From the NCBI RefSeq assembly GCF_003945595.2, contig NW_024104320.1, positions 1,317,288 to 1,381,287 of the forward strand: a stretch of DNA of 64,000 bases, written 5' to 3'. Below, piece after piece: positions 50,078 to 62,458 of this stretch (positions are counted from its first letter, which is position 1; every line of letters begins with the position of its first letter). The position numbers and the translations under genes are program-made. Under the pieces are notes generated by a model. It worked only from the letters and a program-made list of their open reading frames with translations, was not told the origin of the DNA and did no database searches. This DNA comes from Pipra filicauda (Eukaryota; Chordata; Aves; Passeriformes; Pipridae).

Positions 50078-51807
50078 GTATTGTTGGATTTCTAGTCAGC
50101 AATATCCTGGGAAAAGCAGCTTTGGCTGCTCCACTGAAAAAGTTGCTACAAGATGATGTCATCTGGCAGTAGGGACCAAAACAAAACGGGGTATTGCAGC
50201 AGCTAAAAATGACAATCTGCAATGCACCAATATTTAGGTTTCATGGTCCTGTAAAGCAGTTCCGGTCAAAGAGAGGCAACTAAACACTGCTGGAGTTCTG
50301 GCTGCTTGCAGGGTGCACTGTGCCTGTATTATCCACCTAATTAATGTAACAGAGATAGAAAAATATTACTCCTGAATAGAAGCAGACTGGTATATTTGCT
50401 CCAAAAATGACTTCTTTGCTTAATGCAGTGTTGCAATCCAAATGCAGCTGGTTTATTAAACACCATTTTTTTAAAATCACACTACTTTCTTTTAATCCCT
50501 CGGGAAACACTGATGAAAGATGTATTTCTGAAACTGCTCAGCAAAACGTTAATTTGAGATTTGCTGTCTAGGAGTCTGGTGTCATAATCTCCAGTCAGGT
50601 GCTCAGATCTTTGCAGACAAGGCTGTTTGCATTGTGAAAGGCACCTTAGTACTAAGGGCAGGTCACAAAAGGGCTTGCTGGGTCATTTGTAAGCTGGGCA
50701 AAAATTTATATGCAGGTTGTTGTTTGGGGTTTTTTTCTTGGAGATTTGGCTGCTAAATAGCAACCCTACTGGGCTCTGAAATGTGTGATCACCTCTCCAA
50801 GAAGGCTGTGAACAGCAAGTTAAAAAGTGAAGATCCATAAGGACAGAAAGCAGTATTTCATCCTCCTGCTAGAAGGTAAACCCTGGGGCACAGGGTGCAC
50901 AGGCAAGGCTGGTGATGTGACTTAAAAAGGCAAAGCACACAAAAATTACAGAAATATGCACAGATCATGAATCGAATTACCAGAATTGTTATGGCTGTCT
51001 TAGACTTTTGATACAGTAAATAATGTAATAGCTGTAATTTTCCATTTTATTTCCTTTTTTCCTGGCAAGTGTTTCATGATGTGAACAGCCAGAATACTTA
51101 CAATTCTGATGAATGATTTCCAAAGGCTCAGTACCCTGGGTGATTGCTGCCCTTGGGAGTGGAATCACTGAAACTCCCTGTGCAGGCAGTCAGTCAATCA
51201 GCAGATCCGTGTGTGAGCATTAAAATGGTGCACAAAACAGAAAGAAATTAACTGCCACAGTCTTTTCTTTGCTGTGCAAAATGGGAAAATGGAAGCAGCA
51301 ACTTAAATGAATTGAGCTTTTAAATGTTCCATAACATTACATCTTATGGATTACAGAGTAAGCCATGTTACCTGGTCAGGGAAGATCTGTTCAATTATTT
51401 TTAAAAGCAATATAGAATACCCCTGAGTGTGTGGGCGAATGATTATTTTAGGCCAGATAACTGTATCCCTCTCATATAAATCTCAGTTTCCTTGATCCAA
51501 ATTTTAGGTCAGTTCTGGCTTTTTTGGTCTGGTTTGGCTGTCTGTATACTTGAATTTTATCTGATGTGCCTCCCCTTCATCAAGCTCCTTATGAATTTAA
51601 GCTTTTCTGTTTTCCTTTTATGTTTGTTCCTTAATAGCTCTGGTGTCTTTTACCTTGGATGTAGCTAAACAATGCCTGATACTCTGTAAATGGAAAGGGG
51701 TTGGTGCTCAAGAACTCCCTAGACCTCACCAAAGCTGAATATTAGTAATCAGAAAACACAGCAATGAATTCTCACTGGAATTAAACATTTCAGATGAACA
51801 TGGGGCT

Positions 51808-51828
51808 TTATTATTATTATTATTATTT
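51808..51828. repeat. (ATT)n microsatellite
   Basis: About seven TTA/ATT units. Confidence 0.9.
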
Positions 51829-52549
51829 TCTAAAGCAAAATGTTTCATTCTATTCAACCCTGAACTGTTTTTTCCCCAGTAGTTTTGAAATTGAACAGGA
51901 CATCCATTGTTATTTCTACAGAAAAACACACTTTGTTACTGTGGTTTGTATGTTTTTGCCATTTGATTGCTAGGAACAGATTTTTACTGAGTTCATAGAG
52001 TAAGTTGCTCATATAGGATGCTATATTTTCAGTTCCACATACTGGGATGATAAAAGACAGTGTGACCTGGGATAGGGCACTGTCTGGTCTACAGCAATCC
52101 CTGTGACTTATGGAATATATTTTACCATCTCTGTCTTTGATTTTGCATATAACAATATTACACATTTCACTGTAGAGTCCGAAATCTTCAGGCTTTTTGT
52201 TGTTGGGGTAATAATACATTTGTTTATGTAATGCTTCCCTGTTTGGTCCAAGCTCAGCTTGTGTTGCTCTCCACTCTGTTGAGCCATTGAGGTATTTTTG
52301 GCAGTGTTTATCTCTGTTGTTTGTGTCTGTGGACCGACTACTATTTCTATTTGTAGTATCTAAACTGGCTTAATTTACAATGTCTTTTGTTTGCAGCAGT
52401 TCAGAGTGTGAAAATACTTTTGCTTTTAGAAAAAGTTATTATTATGGTCTATGCAGTCCATCCTCAAACTCCCACCAAAGTCAATGATAACAATACAGGG
52501 ACAAGCCCTACACAACATCAGGCACAGCTGATCTAACAAGTCTTGAGAG

Positions 52550-52728
52550 CAAGGATTGGTTGCCCAGAGAGGTTGTGAATGCCTTGTCCTTGGAAGTGTT
52601 TAAGGCCAGACTGGATGGGGCTCTGAGCAACTTGATCTAGTGGAAGGTGTCCCTGCCCATGGCAGGGAGTTGGAACAAAATGATCTGTAAGGTCCCTTCC
52701 AACCCAAACCATTCTATGAGTCTATGAA
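52550..52728 (+). mobile_element. CR1 LINE 3' end, sense
   Basis: 'ttgcccagagaggttgtgaa' then 'tttaaggccagactggatgg', 'ctagtggaaggtgtccctgc' and 'ggtcccttccaacccaaacc' lead into the tail ATTCTATGAGTCTATG. It is a standard 5'-truncated copy with an intact 3' end. Confidence 0.95.
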
Positions 52729-55530
52729 TTGGGATCCAGGTCTCTGTCCATCCCACTGACCTTCATTACTACTTGCTTAGTTTTCTCTTCCCTTCATCAT
52801 TCTCCATTTCCAGCTACCATACAGATTCAGAGAGGGAACAGAGAGGGTGATCCCGTTGGGTGTTTGGTTTTCCAGTGGTGAGAATTCCATCGGAAAATGT
52901 GAAGAACATGAGTTTAAATTCAGGCTTGAGATGAAGCTGAACTTGTGGTGTGCCTTGGCAAGTTTTTATAATAAAAAGGATGGGCAGCAGCACCCTCTCT
53001 ACTGACCACCCCTTAAAAAGGATGAATCTTTCTCAGGTTTGTGTCTTTCCTTAAAATCAGATTCAGAGCTCTACATCCAAAGTGGATGACACTGCTAAAT
53101 TTTAGAAAGAGCTTAAGATTGAGGTGCACCCTCATACCGTGTCCTGCTAGCTGACTATAGGCTGCATTTCACTCAGTACAGAGGCTTTCTGTGTCCCACC
53201 TTCTGGAAGTGCCTATTTGTATCCATTGGCTCTATAAGAAACTTCTGATGCTTTTTCTGTCTGTCACTTCAGTAAAACTCAAGGAGAAAGTCACTAATAG
53301 GTGGTACTGCTCTGATTCTCACCCCTTTCTCTGTGATGTTTTCCCTAAAATGTTTATTTTGCATTCTCCTTGCTTCTTCACTAGTCCAAGACATGAGTGG
53401 TCTGTTGAGGAGATGAAAATAGATACAGGCACTGGGAAATTCCTGTTGTTCTTCAGAGAGACAACTGTCTAATGTCCAGCAGAGACCCATCTGTCAAGAT
53501 AACAGCTGCCAGTTTTTCCATAGTTCTTTTATAAGATCACTGAGATCAAAACTTAGTGATGGAAAAGACCTATTTATAAGAACAAACTGCGCTGTTAATA
53601 GCTCCCTTCCACTGTGGTTCTGAAAATACTTTAAGATTTTACTGAATGAAGCCTTTCAGGATATCTAAGGCAAATATATTAATTACTAGTATTATTGCTG
53701 GCTGACCCTGGTGAAACTATACTCCTTGTTTCACAGGGAATAAAATGAAGGTGAGTTATACTTACACAGTTCTCTGGTGACAGAACCTATTCTTTTTGAC
53801 ATCCAGCTTTTTGCTCTTATCACAAATCTACATTGTTCCATATTCTTGCAGGATTCTGCTCTGGAGAATAGTCCTGAGTACATCATTGAACTTAGACTTA
53901 AATTGCTGTGATCCAGGTCTCAAACTACTACATATGTTTTTGTACTTTCATTAATATCAGGGGAACTGTGCCAGTTTACACCAGGGAGAATCTGCAACAT
54001 CAGGAATGATGATCAAAAATAGGAAACAAATGTGGCAAAAAAAAGAGAATTTTATAGCTAGTATTTCAGAACAAACTCTTAGTGTTTACAGACAGCGTGA
54101 TATTTATGACACTGCTAGAATCTGCCTTGGAGCACATAAAACACTGTTTACATTAAAAACAATACCTCAAAAATAGCCTTTTTTTTGTGAAAGCAGGTGC
54201 ATTGCTTGTGAGTGGGAAGAACAAACTATACATCTGTGAAAAGACTTTTCCCTTTGATGAGTGTATCTCATATATATTTTAAAAAGACAGCCTAGAAAAG
54301 TAAGGTATCCAAATAAGACGTTCTTCCACTGGAGTCTTGCAGCAAACAACAAAGATTGCTCAGCAAAGTGCTGGGTTTGTCTGATCTTAATGGTAGGCTG
54401 AGCTTCTGGCAATGTAATAAGAGTTACCCAATACATAACTTGTTAATGAACCCTTCTCAGAGTTCATTTAAGGCTTTTATCTTCTGTTATTCTACAGCAT
54501 TGTTGTTGTATGTATTGCTGCACAGCAAGTGACTGGGTTGGTCTGCGGTCACCGAGTCTAAAGGACCTCAGGCAACATAATCCACTGGAAGGTGTATGGT
54601 GCACAAATCAAAACCTTGATTGGTTTTAAACTTCATTTTTTCACTAATCTTGACTGTGATCAAGTCATTATGGGTGGAATTATGATCAACTGTCTTTAGC
54701 TATCTAGAAGTCTGCAGTCTGTCCATGTCCATGGAGGGAGCACAACATCAAGGTACCTGTCCTTCTCCATTCCAGTAAGGGGTTCATCCCTGCAGTGAAA
54801 TAGCAGTGTGTTTCACCTGATTACCCTGGAAACTGTGTGTTATGCTGGAGTGAGGCCCCTTGGTAGTCCCAAATTGGTATCAGTGAAGTCATGTCTCATT
54901 TTCCTGCGCAAAATCGCAGGCAGGAGGAGTTGACTCCCCAGGAATTATCCGAACACTTGTGAAGGGAGGGGATGTTGCATAATGCCAGCCAGGAAGGTTA
55001 CACCACATCTCTAAAATAAGACATATTACAGGGATGTCTGACTAGTCTAGATCAAAAAGTTGGATACCCTGGATAAAAAGCATTGGAATTATGTGTTATG
55101 TATGTTTTATGTACATGTGAGATCATGATGGAACAGCAGTGTAAGCCTCTGACTTATTTAGAATATATGTAATCTTGGCATATTGACTGTGCCTTTTTAC
55201 ATGGCTCCGTCAACATCCGTTTTTATAAACTGTTTACTTCTCTGGTTGCATCCTGTATGTCTGTCTCTTTTTCCAAAAATGTTTTTCCTTTTCTCCACCT
55301 AATTTAAGGAGAGAGTAATTTCTAAGTCCTTTTCATGGTGTTAGACAATTGCTGTGTTTATCAAGATGAGTCTCAGCAAAACACTCCTCTGTGAAGCATT
55401 CATTCACCAAGGATATGGGGAGAAACTCATTTTTCAGTTCTGAATGCCCTAAAGACCAACATACCAATTTAACATCTTGGTGTTAAGTGGTAACACACTA
55501 ATGATATACTTTTTCATGCTCAAATTTATT

Positions 55531-55700
55531 GGCCCAGAGAAGTTGAGGATGACCCATTCCTGGAAGAGTTCAAGGCAAGACTGGATGGGGCTCTGAGCAA
55601 CCTAGTCTAGTGGAAGGTGTCCTTGCTTATTGCAGGGGTGTTGGAACAAGATGATCTTTAAGGTCCCTTCCAACCCAAACCACTCTATGATTCTCTGTGT
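55531..55700 (+). mobile_element. CR1 LINE 3' end, sense
   Basis: 'ggcccagagaagttgaggat' then 'ttcaaggcaagactggatgg', 'agtctagtggaaggtgtcct' and 'ggtcccttccaacccaaacc' end in the tail TCTATGATTCTCTGTG. It is closely related to the copy at 52.55 kb. Confidence 0.95.
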
Positions 55701-57660
55701 AGCCTCTTAATCCAATGCCCTACTAGAGATGGGTAGATCTGTCACTAGGCTGTTGCTACCTTAAGGGAAGGGAATCGAAAGTGTTGCACAGATAAATTAA
55801 GATTTTTAGCACAAATTTTAATCAGAAGGGAATAGAAGCACATCCTGCAAGTCTAGACAGTTGAAAAATCAAAGAATGCCTAACCTAGGAACAGCTCATC
55901 ACCAAAGCACACCTGACTTCTGATGCAGTATTGTCATGTTGAGTTGGGAAGGTGCTTCTTGTGGCAGATCATTCAATATACTCTTTCCCTGAGCAGAGGA
56001 GGAATTAAGAAGCTAGTTCTTTTCTCCCAAATCCCCTCTCTCATGTGATCTCGGAGCCATGCTCAGAGCTTTCCCAAGAAACGTCTGAACATCCTTTTCT
56101 GCCTTCTGTGGTGTTTTTCTATGCTCCCTGCACCTAGATCTGTATCGAGAAGCTTTGGAGTCCTACCTTGCGCCCTTCTCGTGCTGTGCTCTGATAGACA
56201 GGTGTCTGTCACGTTCACACCTGTTTCAGTGAGATTTAACCCACTACTGAAGTGTGTAACTTCCCAGCATGAGATCACCTGCACAGTCATGTGTGCTACA
56301 GGCTAAACCATCAAATCCATACCACCACTGCATAGGCAACCATGGGAAAAAAAATGGGTGAGGGGAAAGGGAGTGCATGTGGCATAGGATGAGACTGAGA
56401 ATGAAACCAAAATGGGAAAAAAGAGAGATCAATTGTATTGGCCTGTTGTCTTGGTGCACTAGGTGCCCAGAATTCTTTGGCCAAGCTCTGCTGTTTGCGT
56501 TTGGGTGGGAAATCTTGCAAAATGTCTTCTTTGTATTACAGCCATGCTTGAAACTGCTCTTTGTGCTTCTTGGCTGGTACCAGAGGGCAGGGACAGAAAG
56601 ACTTGCCCCAATGGGGAACATTCCCTCTCCCTCCAGCCCCTGTGTTACAGGATGTGGTGTTTAAGGGTAGAGACGCAAGAGATGTGAAGTATTTCTGTAG
56701 TAATATACTCTCTCTAAAATGTTGCTTTAGACATCTATCGTCACACTCATTAGCATCCCCAGACTGACCTGATTCTGCCACGCTGATTAAAATGAAATTT
56801 GCCTTATGCTGCAGTGCGTGTATATTTTACAGCTGAACTTTGTAACAGTAACAGAATCAAACTTTTAAAATAAAACGACTTTCTTAAGGCAACAGGATAC
56901 CAGAGGAATTGTTTTGGTCTCCTTAGAACTCAGGTAGAATATGCTTAGTGAGCCTTATATCTGCCTTGGAGGTGAATCTACTTTTGCTTCTCTTAAAAAA
57001 TATGCAAATCCCTAAAGCTGCTAGGACAGAATAATTCCTTTCAGCAGAGTGCAGTAGACAATTGTAGGTAATTTTCCTGGCTGTGAAGTTGAGCTAAGTG
57101 CAAGGCTCTTTCATATTGTCTTGTAGTTGTACGCAACACTGATTCATGGCACACGGTGATGCATTATTGAAGAGTTGTCTGTTGTGTCTTCATTGCATGC
57201 TGTCAGCTGCATAGTAAATAATTGATTGTGCTGCTCTTACTCCTCATTAAAGATATATGACTGTCTAATACATGAAGAAAATGAAGCAGCAAGGCTGCTG
57301 TGTTCAAAAGATCAAGTGTTACTGAAGTGTGCTGTGGCAGCAGGAACTGGGAAGTGACCACCACCACTATCCATTTCCCATTTCTTCACTTTAAGTCAGT
57401 TTGTCATGGCAACAAATGGCACATTCGCATCCATCCTGTTGCCTTTTTGAACACAACAAAAAAATTGTGGTAAAGAGTTGATATGCTGCAGAGATGTGCA
57501 CATCCCCCTCCCCACTTTTCTTCAACTATTATCCCTCTAGACTGAAAATTCCCTTAAAGTATTAATGATTTTTTCTTAAGTGGCTGCAAATTGTCAGGAA
57601 AATACAGTCTAAGACAGTAAATCCTTTTTTCCACATAAGGCCTTGTGGAAAAAAAAAGAG

Positions 57661-57690
57661 AAAACGTTAGCAGAGAAAATGTTAGCAGGA
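57661..57690. repeat. Short imperfect direct repeat
   Basis: AAAACGTTAGCAGAG is followed at once by AAAATGTTAGCAGGA, two 15-base copies with two differences. Confidence 0.7.
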
Positions 57691-59144
57691 TAAAACTGAG
57701 TGTTGCAGTGGTACTAAACCTCTATTTCTGAACTTTTCCCTTGAAAAGCTAAGCTTCCCTTCTCAGTTCAGTTGCCGAAGACCCTGTACAGGACACAGTA
57801 AGATGGCCCCCAACCCAACACGGTGTAGGAAATAAAGGCATCCTCCAGCTCATACTCGACATTCTTTATTTCCATTACGATAGTCACAAGCAAAATTGAT
57901 GAGATGATAAATTTCTCCAGAAGAGTTTACTTTGGAAGTCAAATCAAGGAAATCAGAGGTATGTGGTACTTGCTGCATGGTGGTTTGGGAGGAGGCTCAT
58001 GGCCGGGTGTAACTAAAGGTTACTGGGAACTGTTGTTATGACAAAAAAGTGTAAAACAGTGAATTGGACTTTGAGATAATAAAGCAGATGTAAGAGGTGT
58101 GAGATGTCTGGCTGACACATATCTGATGTAATGAGCTGGAGAGCTGAGGCATGTTAAGTCCTCTAGGCATTTCCCTGGGAAGCAGAAACACATGGCACCA
58201 ACTGTATTTGCCTAGAAAAGTGTTACCCAGATCTCTCCACTTCCCACTGAGACTGTTTTTGTTCCTGATGGGAAACCACCAGTTTTTCAGGTGTGGCAGC
58301 TTGAGTCTCAGCCACAAGCTGGGTGGGAACACCACTGAAAGCAGAGAGGTTGTCCTGCTTTGCCACAGTATGTCAGAACTGAGTCCTGAAGAGAACTGAT
58401 CTATCTTAATGTAGGGTGCAAGTAACACCACTGAAGTCAGTGGAGTTCTGCTGGTGTGAACCAACCTGGGATGTAATTTGTGACTGTGGATGTGTTTCTC
58501 CCACCACTCCTATGTGACTCCTCTGCTGGGCTGAACTGTGCCTTCCTCTATACGTTGGGAAGGCATCAATGTTGACACAAGGGCTTTTGTGCAGTTACAG
58601 AAAACTTCCAAATAATATATTTTCCAGACTAAAAGTGTTTATTAGTAATAGTCGCAGGTTGAAAATGGGGGGAAGATCAGAATTTCCAGCCTTTGTGATA
58701 TTCTCCTGACAGAATATCAACATATCTTGACATAGAAATTATATATTTGATGAGAAAAAAGAAACACTTCAGATCAAAAATTCTTAACCCACAGCAACAT
58801 TAACTGCAGCAAATGCTGCCTTGGAGAGTCCTAGGAACCAAATGAAATGACAAGTTCATAACAGCACAGATTTATTACAAGGTTATTGCATTAAAGGGCA
58901 TCAGAATATAGTCCTTGTCATGAAGAGCCTCTGGTCTACATAAAATGAAACAGGATATTGTCCTAGAAACACCTTTTGAATATCTGCCTCTCTTTGTGCT
59001 GCCAAAAAGTGTTCAGAAAATAGCTGTCTTCAAGTGCACATATTGTCCTTATGTTCCATAGGTAACTACTGTTTGAAAAAATAAGGGAATGGAATACTTT
59101 GCAGATGAAAGATGCTGTTTTTTGAAAGTCACCTATTCAATTCA

Positions 59145-59272
59145 ATTTATCCCCTCTATACTTATGAGGGAAGTCAATCCCGTTGTACAGGATAAAAGGA
59201 GAACAACTGGTGAAATCAAGGGATTTGTCCTGGGTTAGGATCTCTGTCTCCTAGTTCCCAGAATTTGTCAAC
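59145..59272 (-). mobile_element. MIR-like ancient SINE remnant
   Basis: 'gttgtacaggataaaaggag' then 'gaaatcaagggatttgtcct' and 'gatctctgtctcctagttcc' resemble the reversed MIR core and its 3' flank. Weak match by eye. Confidence 0.4.
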
Positions 59273-61926
59273 GCTGCAAAGACAAATAATTCAGTAAACA
59301 CTGGAGTCAGTGAAGCCTGGGATGCCATTTGATCTTCTTCATTTAGGGATGGATGGCTGAGTTAATACCTCCTCACCAGGGCCCTATAAAAACCTGGCAG
59401 TCTACTGTTTGGAATGAATGTTGTTAACTTTTTTTACTTTTGTAGGGTAGTTGACTGAGAATGATAAACAGTTCCAGGAGGTTATTTCAGCCCTAACATC
59501 TAAATCTAGGTGGGATGAATCACTCTTGGCAATACCTCTCTTTCTCCATTAACCATAGAAGTAGCCTAGATGACAGGTAGAGACACAGTTTCTGCCTCTG
59601 AGATAGATAACAGTAGGAGTGACATTTACACACGGATTTTCCAAGTTCAGGCACAGCTTGACAGACTCTCTGTGGATGGCCTTCAGTGTTCTCTCTCCAT
59701 CCATCTTTTGTATAGATAATAGTTTGACCATGGTTTGGGGCAGGGTTTTGTTGGGACAGTAGGTGTATTAGGTGTCTAGTAGCTTGGCTGGCTCTGTGGA
59801 TTTGTGTTCTGTAGTTGGCTACATTCCCAGCTGAATTATTCTCAGATGAAGGAAGAAAAGGAAGTAGAAAGAAACTTAGACTGTGGTCCAGCCTTTACAT
59901 TCCTGACCTCTCTTCAATAATAGTTTCTCTGATAACAAAGATTGAACCTTTCTCGTGGTAGAAGCACTTACAGGCTCTTCTTCCTATGCAGATTTTTTTC
60001 ATTATGTGCATGAGATCTTCATGTTGGTATGATCCCCACTCCTCTGCCAAAGAGGGTTGAAATTGGCTCAAATATTCAGAAGTTATTAGGCAAGTGCAGA
60101 CAGTGTCATTAGCCCTCTCCCCTTAGGAAACAGACTTCAATAATGGGATCTTAGCTGAGGTTGACTGACCTCAGTTAATTCATGTTAAAAGGTGGTGCGG
60201 ACACACCTGTGTTTTAATAAGAAGTAATAACTTGTGTTAAATCTAGACTGAAGTTCTGTTTTCACTGCTGTTTTAGCCCAAATGGCATTATAGCTTAGGC
60301 AGTTTGGATGGATCCCTGGTCATGTTCTTTAACAAAATGATTTGTCTGCTCTTTTATCTTCAGTGAGCTGAACTTCAGTGATTCAGCAGGACCCCTGATC
60401 TGAAACGTCTCCTTTTCTACAGCTGCTTAATTTTTAAAACCTAGTTATTAATGAGGACATCTTGTAGATCAGAAGGTTTTCCAATCCACACCGTATTCCA
60501 ATAATCAAGTTTGTACAATTAATTATTTTAATACAATGATGGTTACCTTTCAGAATCAAATGTAAGGTAACAGGTAACCATATAGGCATCTAGATGTCCT
60601 TGCTCAGTCAAAAGTCTTATTGATTGTTCTGACTTGGCAAAACAATGTCATTATTGAGTGCCAGATTGTGGAGGTTTTTTTCTCCTTGCTGTTAGCTAGA
60701 TAAAGATGCAGGCTGAAGATGGGCATCCGTCCTTCTTCAAGAATATTAACTAAATCAATTTTTTCCACCAAAAAAAAATCAATTGATGCATTAGCAAGAA
60801 AGAAAATAAAGCATTGTGCTGTTTTAGTTCCCAGGAGCCTGAATAGTAGACTCTAACTCTCAGAAACAGAGATAAAAAAGATCTAAAGTTCAGATCTAAA
60901 TCTGTATCGGAACTTCTCCACGGCACATGGGGACTCTGACTCATTTCTGGTCTAGATGTGCATTTAAAGGGCACTCATATAAAAATTGACCCTCCTGCCA
61001 GAGCTTCAGCAGATACAGACACATCTGAGTCTTTGAATCCCGGGTTGTCCTCTAAAAGCAGTGAGGTGATGACAGAGGAGGTTACATTTCTGAGTTCATG
61101 AATCTTCAGCTGTTGCTGAAAATAGGATGCTGCTGTAAATATAGAAAAGCCCATTTTCTTCTACAAGGCCTAACACATCTTCTATAGGCTTTTGATAGTG
61201 AAATGAGTAAGTTTTTATATGAGATATCGACTAGCAAGCTCATGGGCAGACGGAAATATTATTTTAAATGGGAAACATTGTCCAGGAGCTGTTGTCAGAA
61301 TCTCTGAAGAGTTAATTCTGATTCTGCCATTGGTGTGATGTGGGATGTTTAGTAAACCATCAGAGCTTTAAGCTAAGTGTTTTAATGGGATTTCGTTACA
61401 AAATGAAGTGAAAGCATACTAAAGTGTTGTGGACTTTGCATCTGAATCTGAACTTGCAGGCTGAGGCTATTTTATAATAAATATCTTCTTTACCTCCTTG
61501 GGCTAATGTGAAGAATAATTAATGTTTGCATACTGCTTTGAACATGCAAACTGCAATGACAGTACTAGGTTTTAATATTAAAACTATTAAATATTGGGAT
61601 TCTGCAATAGTCTCCTTCCATTTCATAGAATCATAAGGTTTTATGATGTGTTTAAAAATAAAATTGCTGTGAGGAAGGACTGTCATTTAAATTTAAGATC
61701 AAATACTTCAAAAAGGATTATATGATATTGCTGAGAGTTCCCCCAGAGCTGCTTCTCCCCGCCTGCCCTCCCCCATATGCAGACTGGATTTCTGTATTAC
61801 AGATGAATCCATATTAGTCTGTAGCTGGAAAGCCTTGTGCAGGAGCTGGTGTGACTTCCCAGCCTGTGTGGAGGGGTTTGGGGATATCACTAAGGTAATA
61901 TATTCCATAATGTGTGCATTTCCCCC

Positions 61927-62458
61927 TGTACTGGGCACTGGTGAGGCCACATCTTGAGGGCTGTGTCCAGTTCTGGGCCCCTCAGTTCAGGAAGGGCATT
62001 GGGGTGGTGGAGCAAGTCCAGAGGAGGGCAACGGAGTTGGGGAAATGTCTGGAGAATAAGTCCTATGGGGAGCAGCTGAGGGAGCGGGGGGGGCTCAGCC
62101 TGGAGGAGGCTCAGGGGGGACCTTATCGCTCTCTACAACCACCTGAAAGGACGATGTAGCCAGGTGGAGGTCGGCCTCTTCTCCCAGACAGCCAGTGACA
62201 GGATGAGAGGACATGGCCTCAAGCTGTGCCAGGGGAGGTTTAGGTTGGACATTAGGAAGAAATGCTTCATAGAAAGGGTGATTAGATATTGGAGTGGACT
62301 GCCCAGGGAGGTGGTGGAGTCAACCATCCCTGGAAGTGTTTAGAGAAAAGACTGGATGTGGCCCTCAGTTGAGAAGGTGGTGTTCAGTCAATGATTGGAC
62401 TCGATGATCTCAGAGGTATTTTCCAACCTAACTGATTCTGTGATTCTGTAATCCTATG
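61927..62458 (+). mobile_element. CR1 LINE 3' part, sense, best preserved copy
   Basis: About 530 bases run without obvious gaps from 'ggtgaggccacatcttgagg' and 'gtccagttctgggcccctca' through 'agcctggaggaggctcaggg' and 'ggttggacattaggaagaaa' to 'ggactcgatgatctcagagg', ending in the tail GATTCTGTGATTCTGTAATC. The first part corresponds to the CR1 ORF2 C-terminal coding region; frames are broken. Low divergence makes it the youngest CR1 here. Confidence 0.96.

Noticed and set aside
56063..56781. Cluster of 60-125-codon frames on both strands
   Set aside because: Mutually overlapping, without recognisable similarity, in unique intronic-type sequence.
58036..58464. 142-codon minus-strand frame
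   Set aside because: No domain, no splice context and no start of good quality; probably chance.
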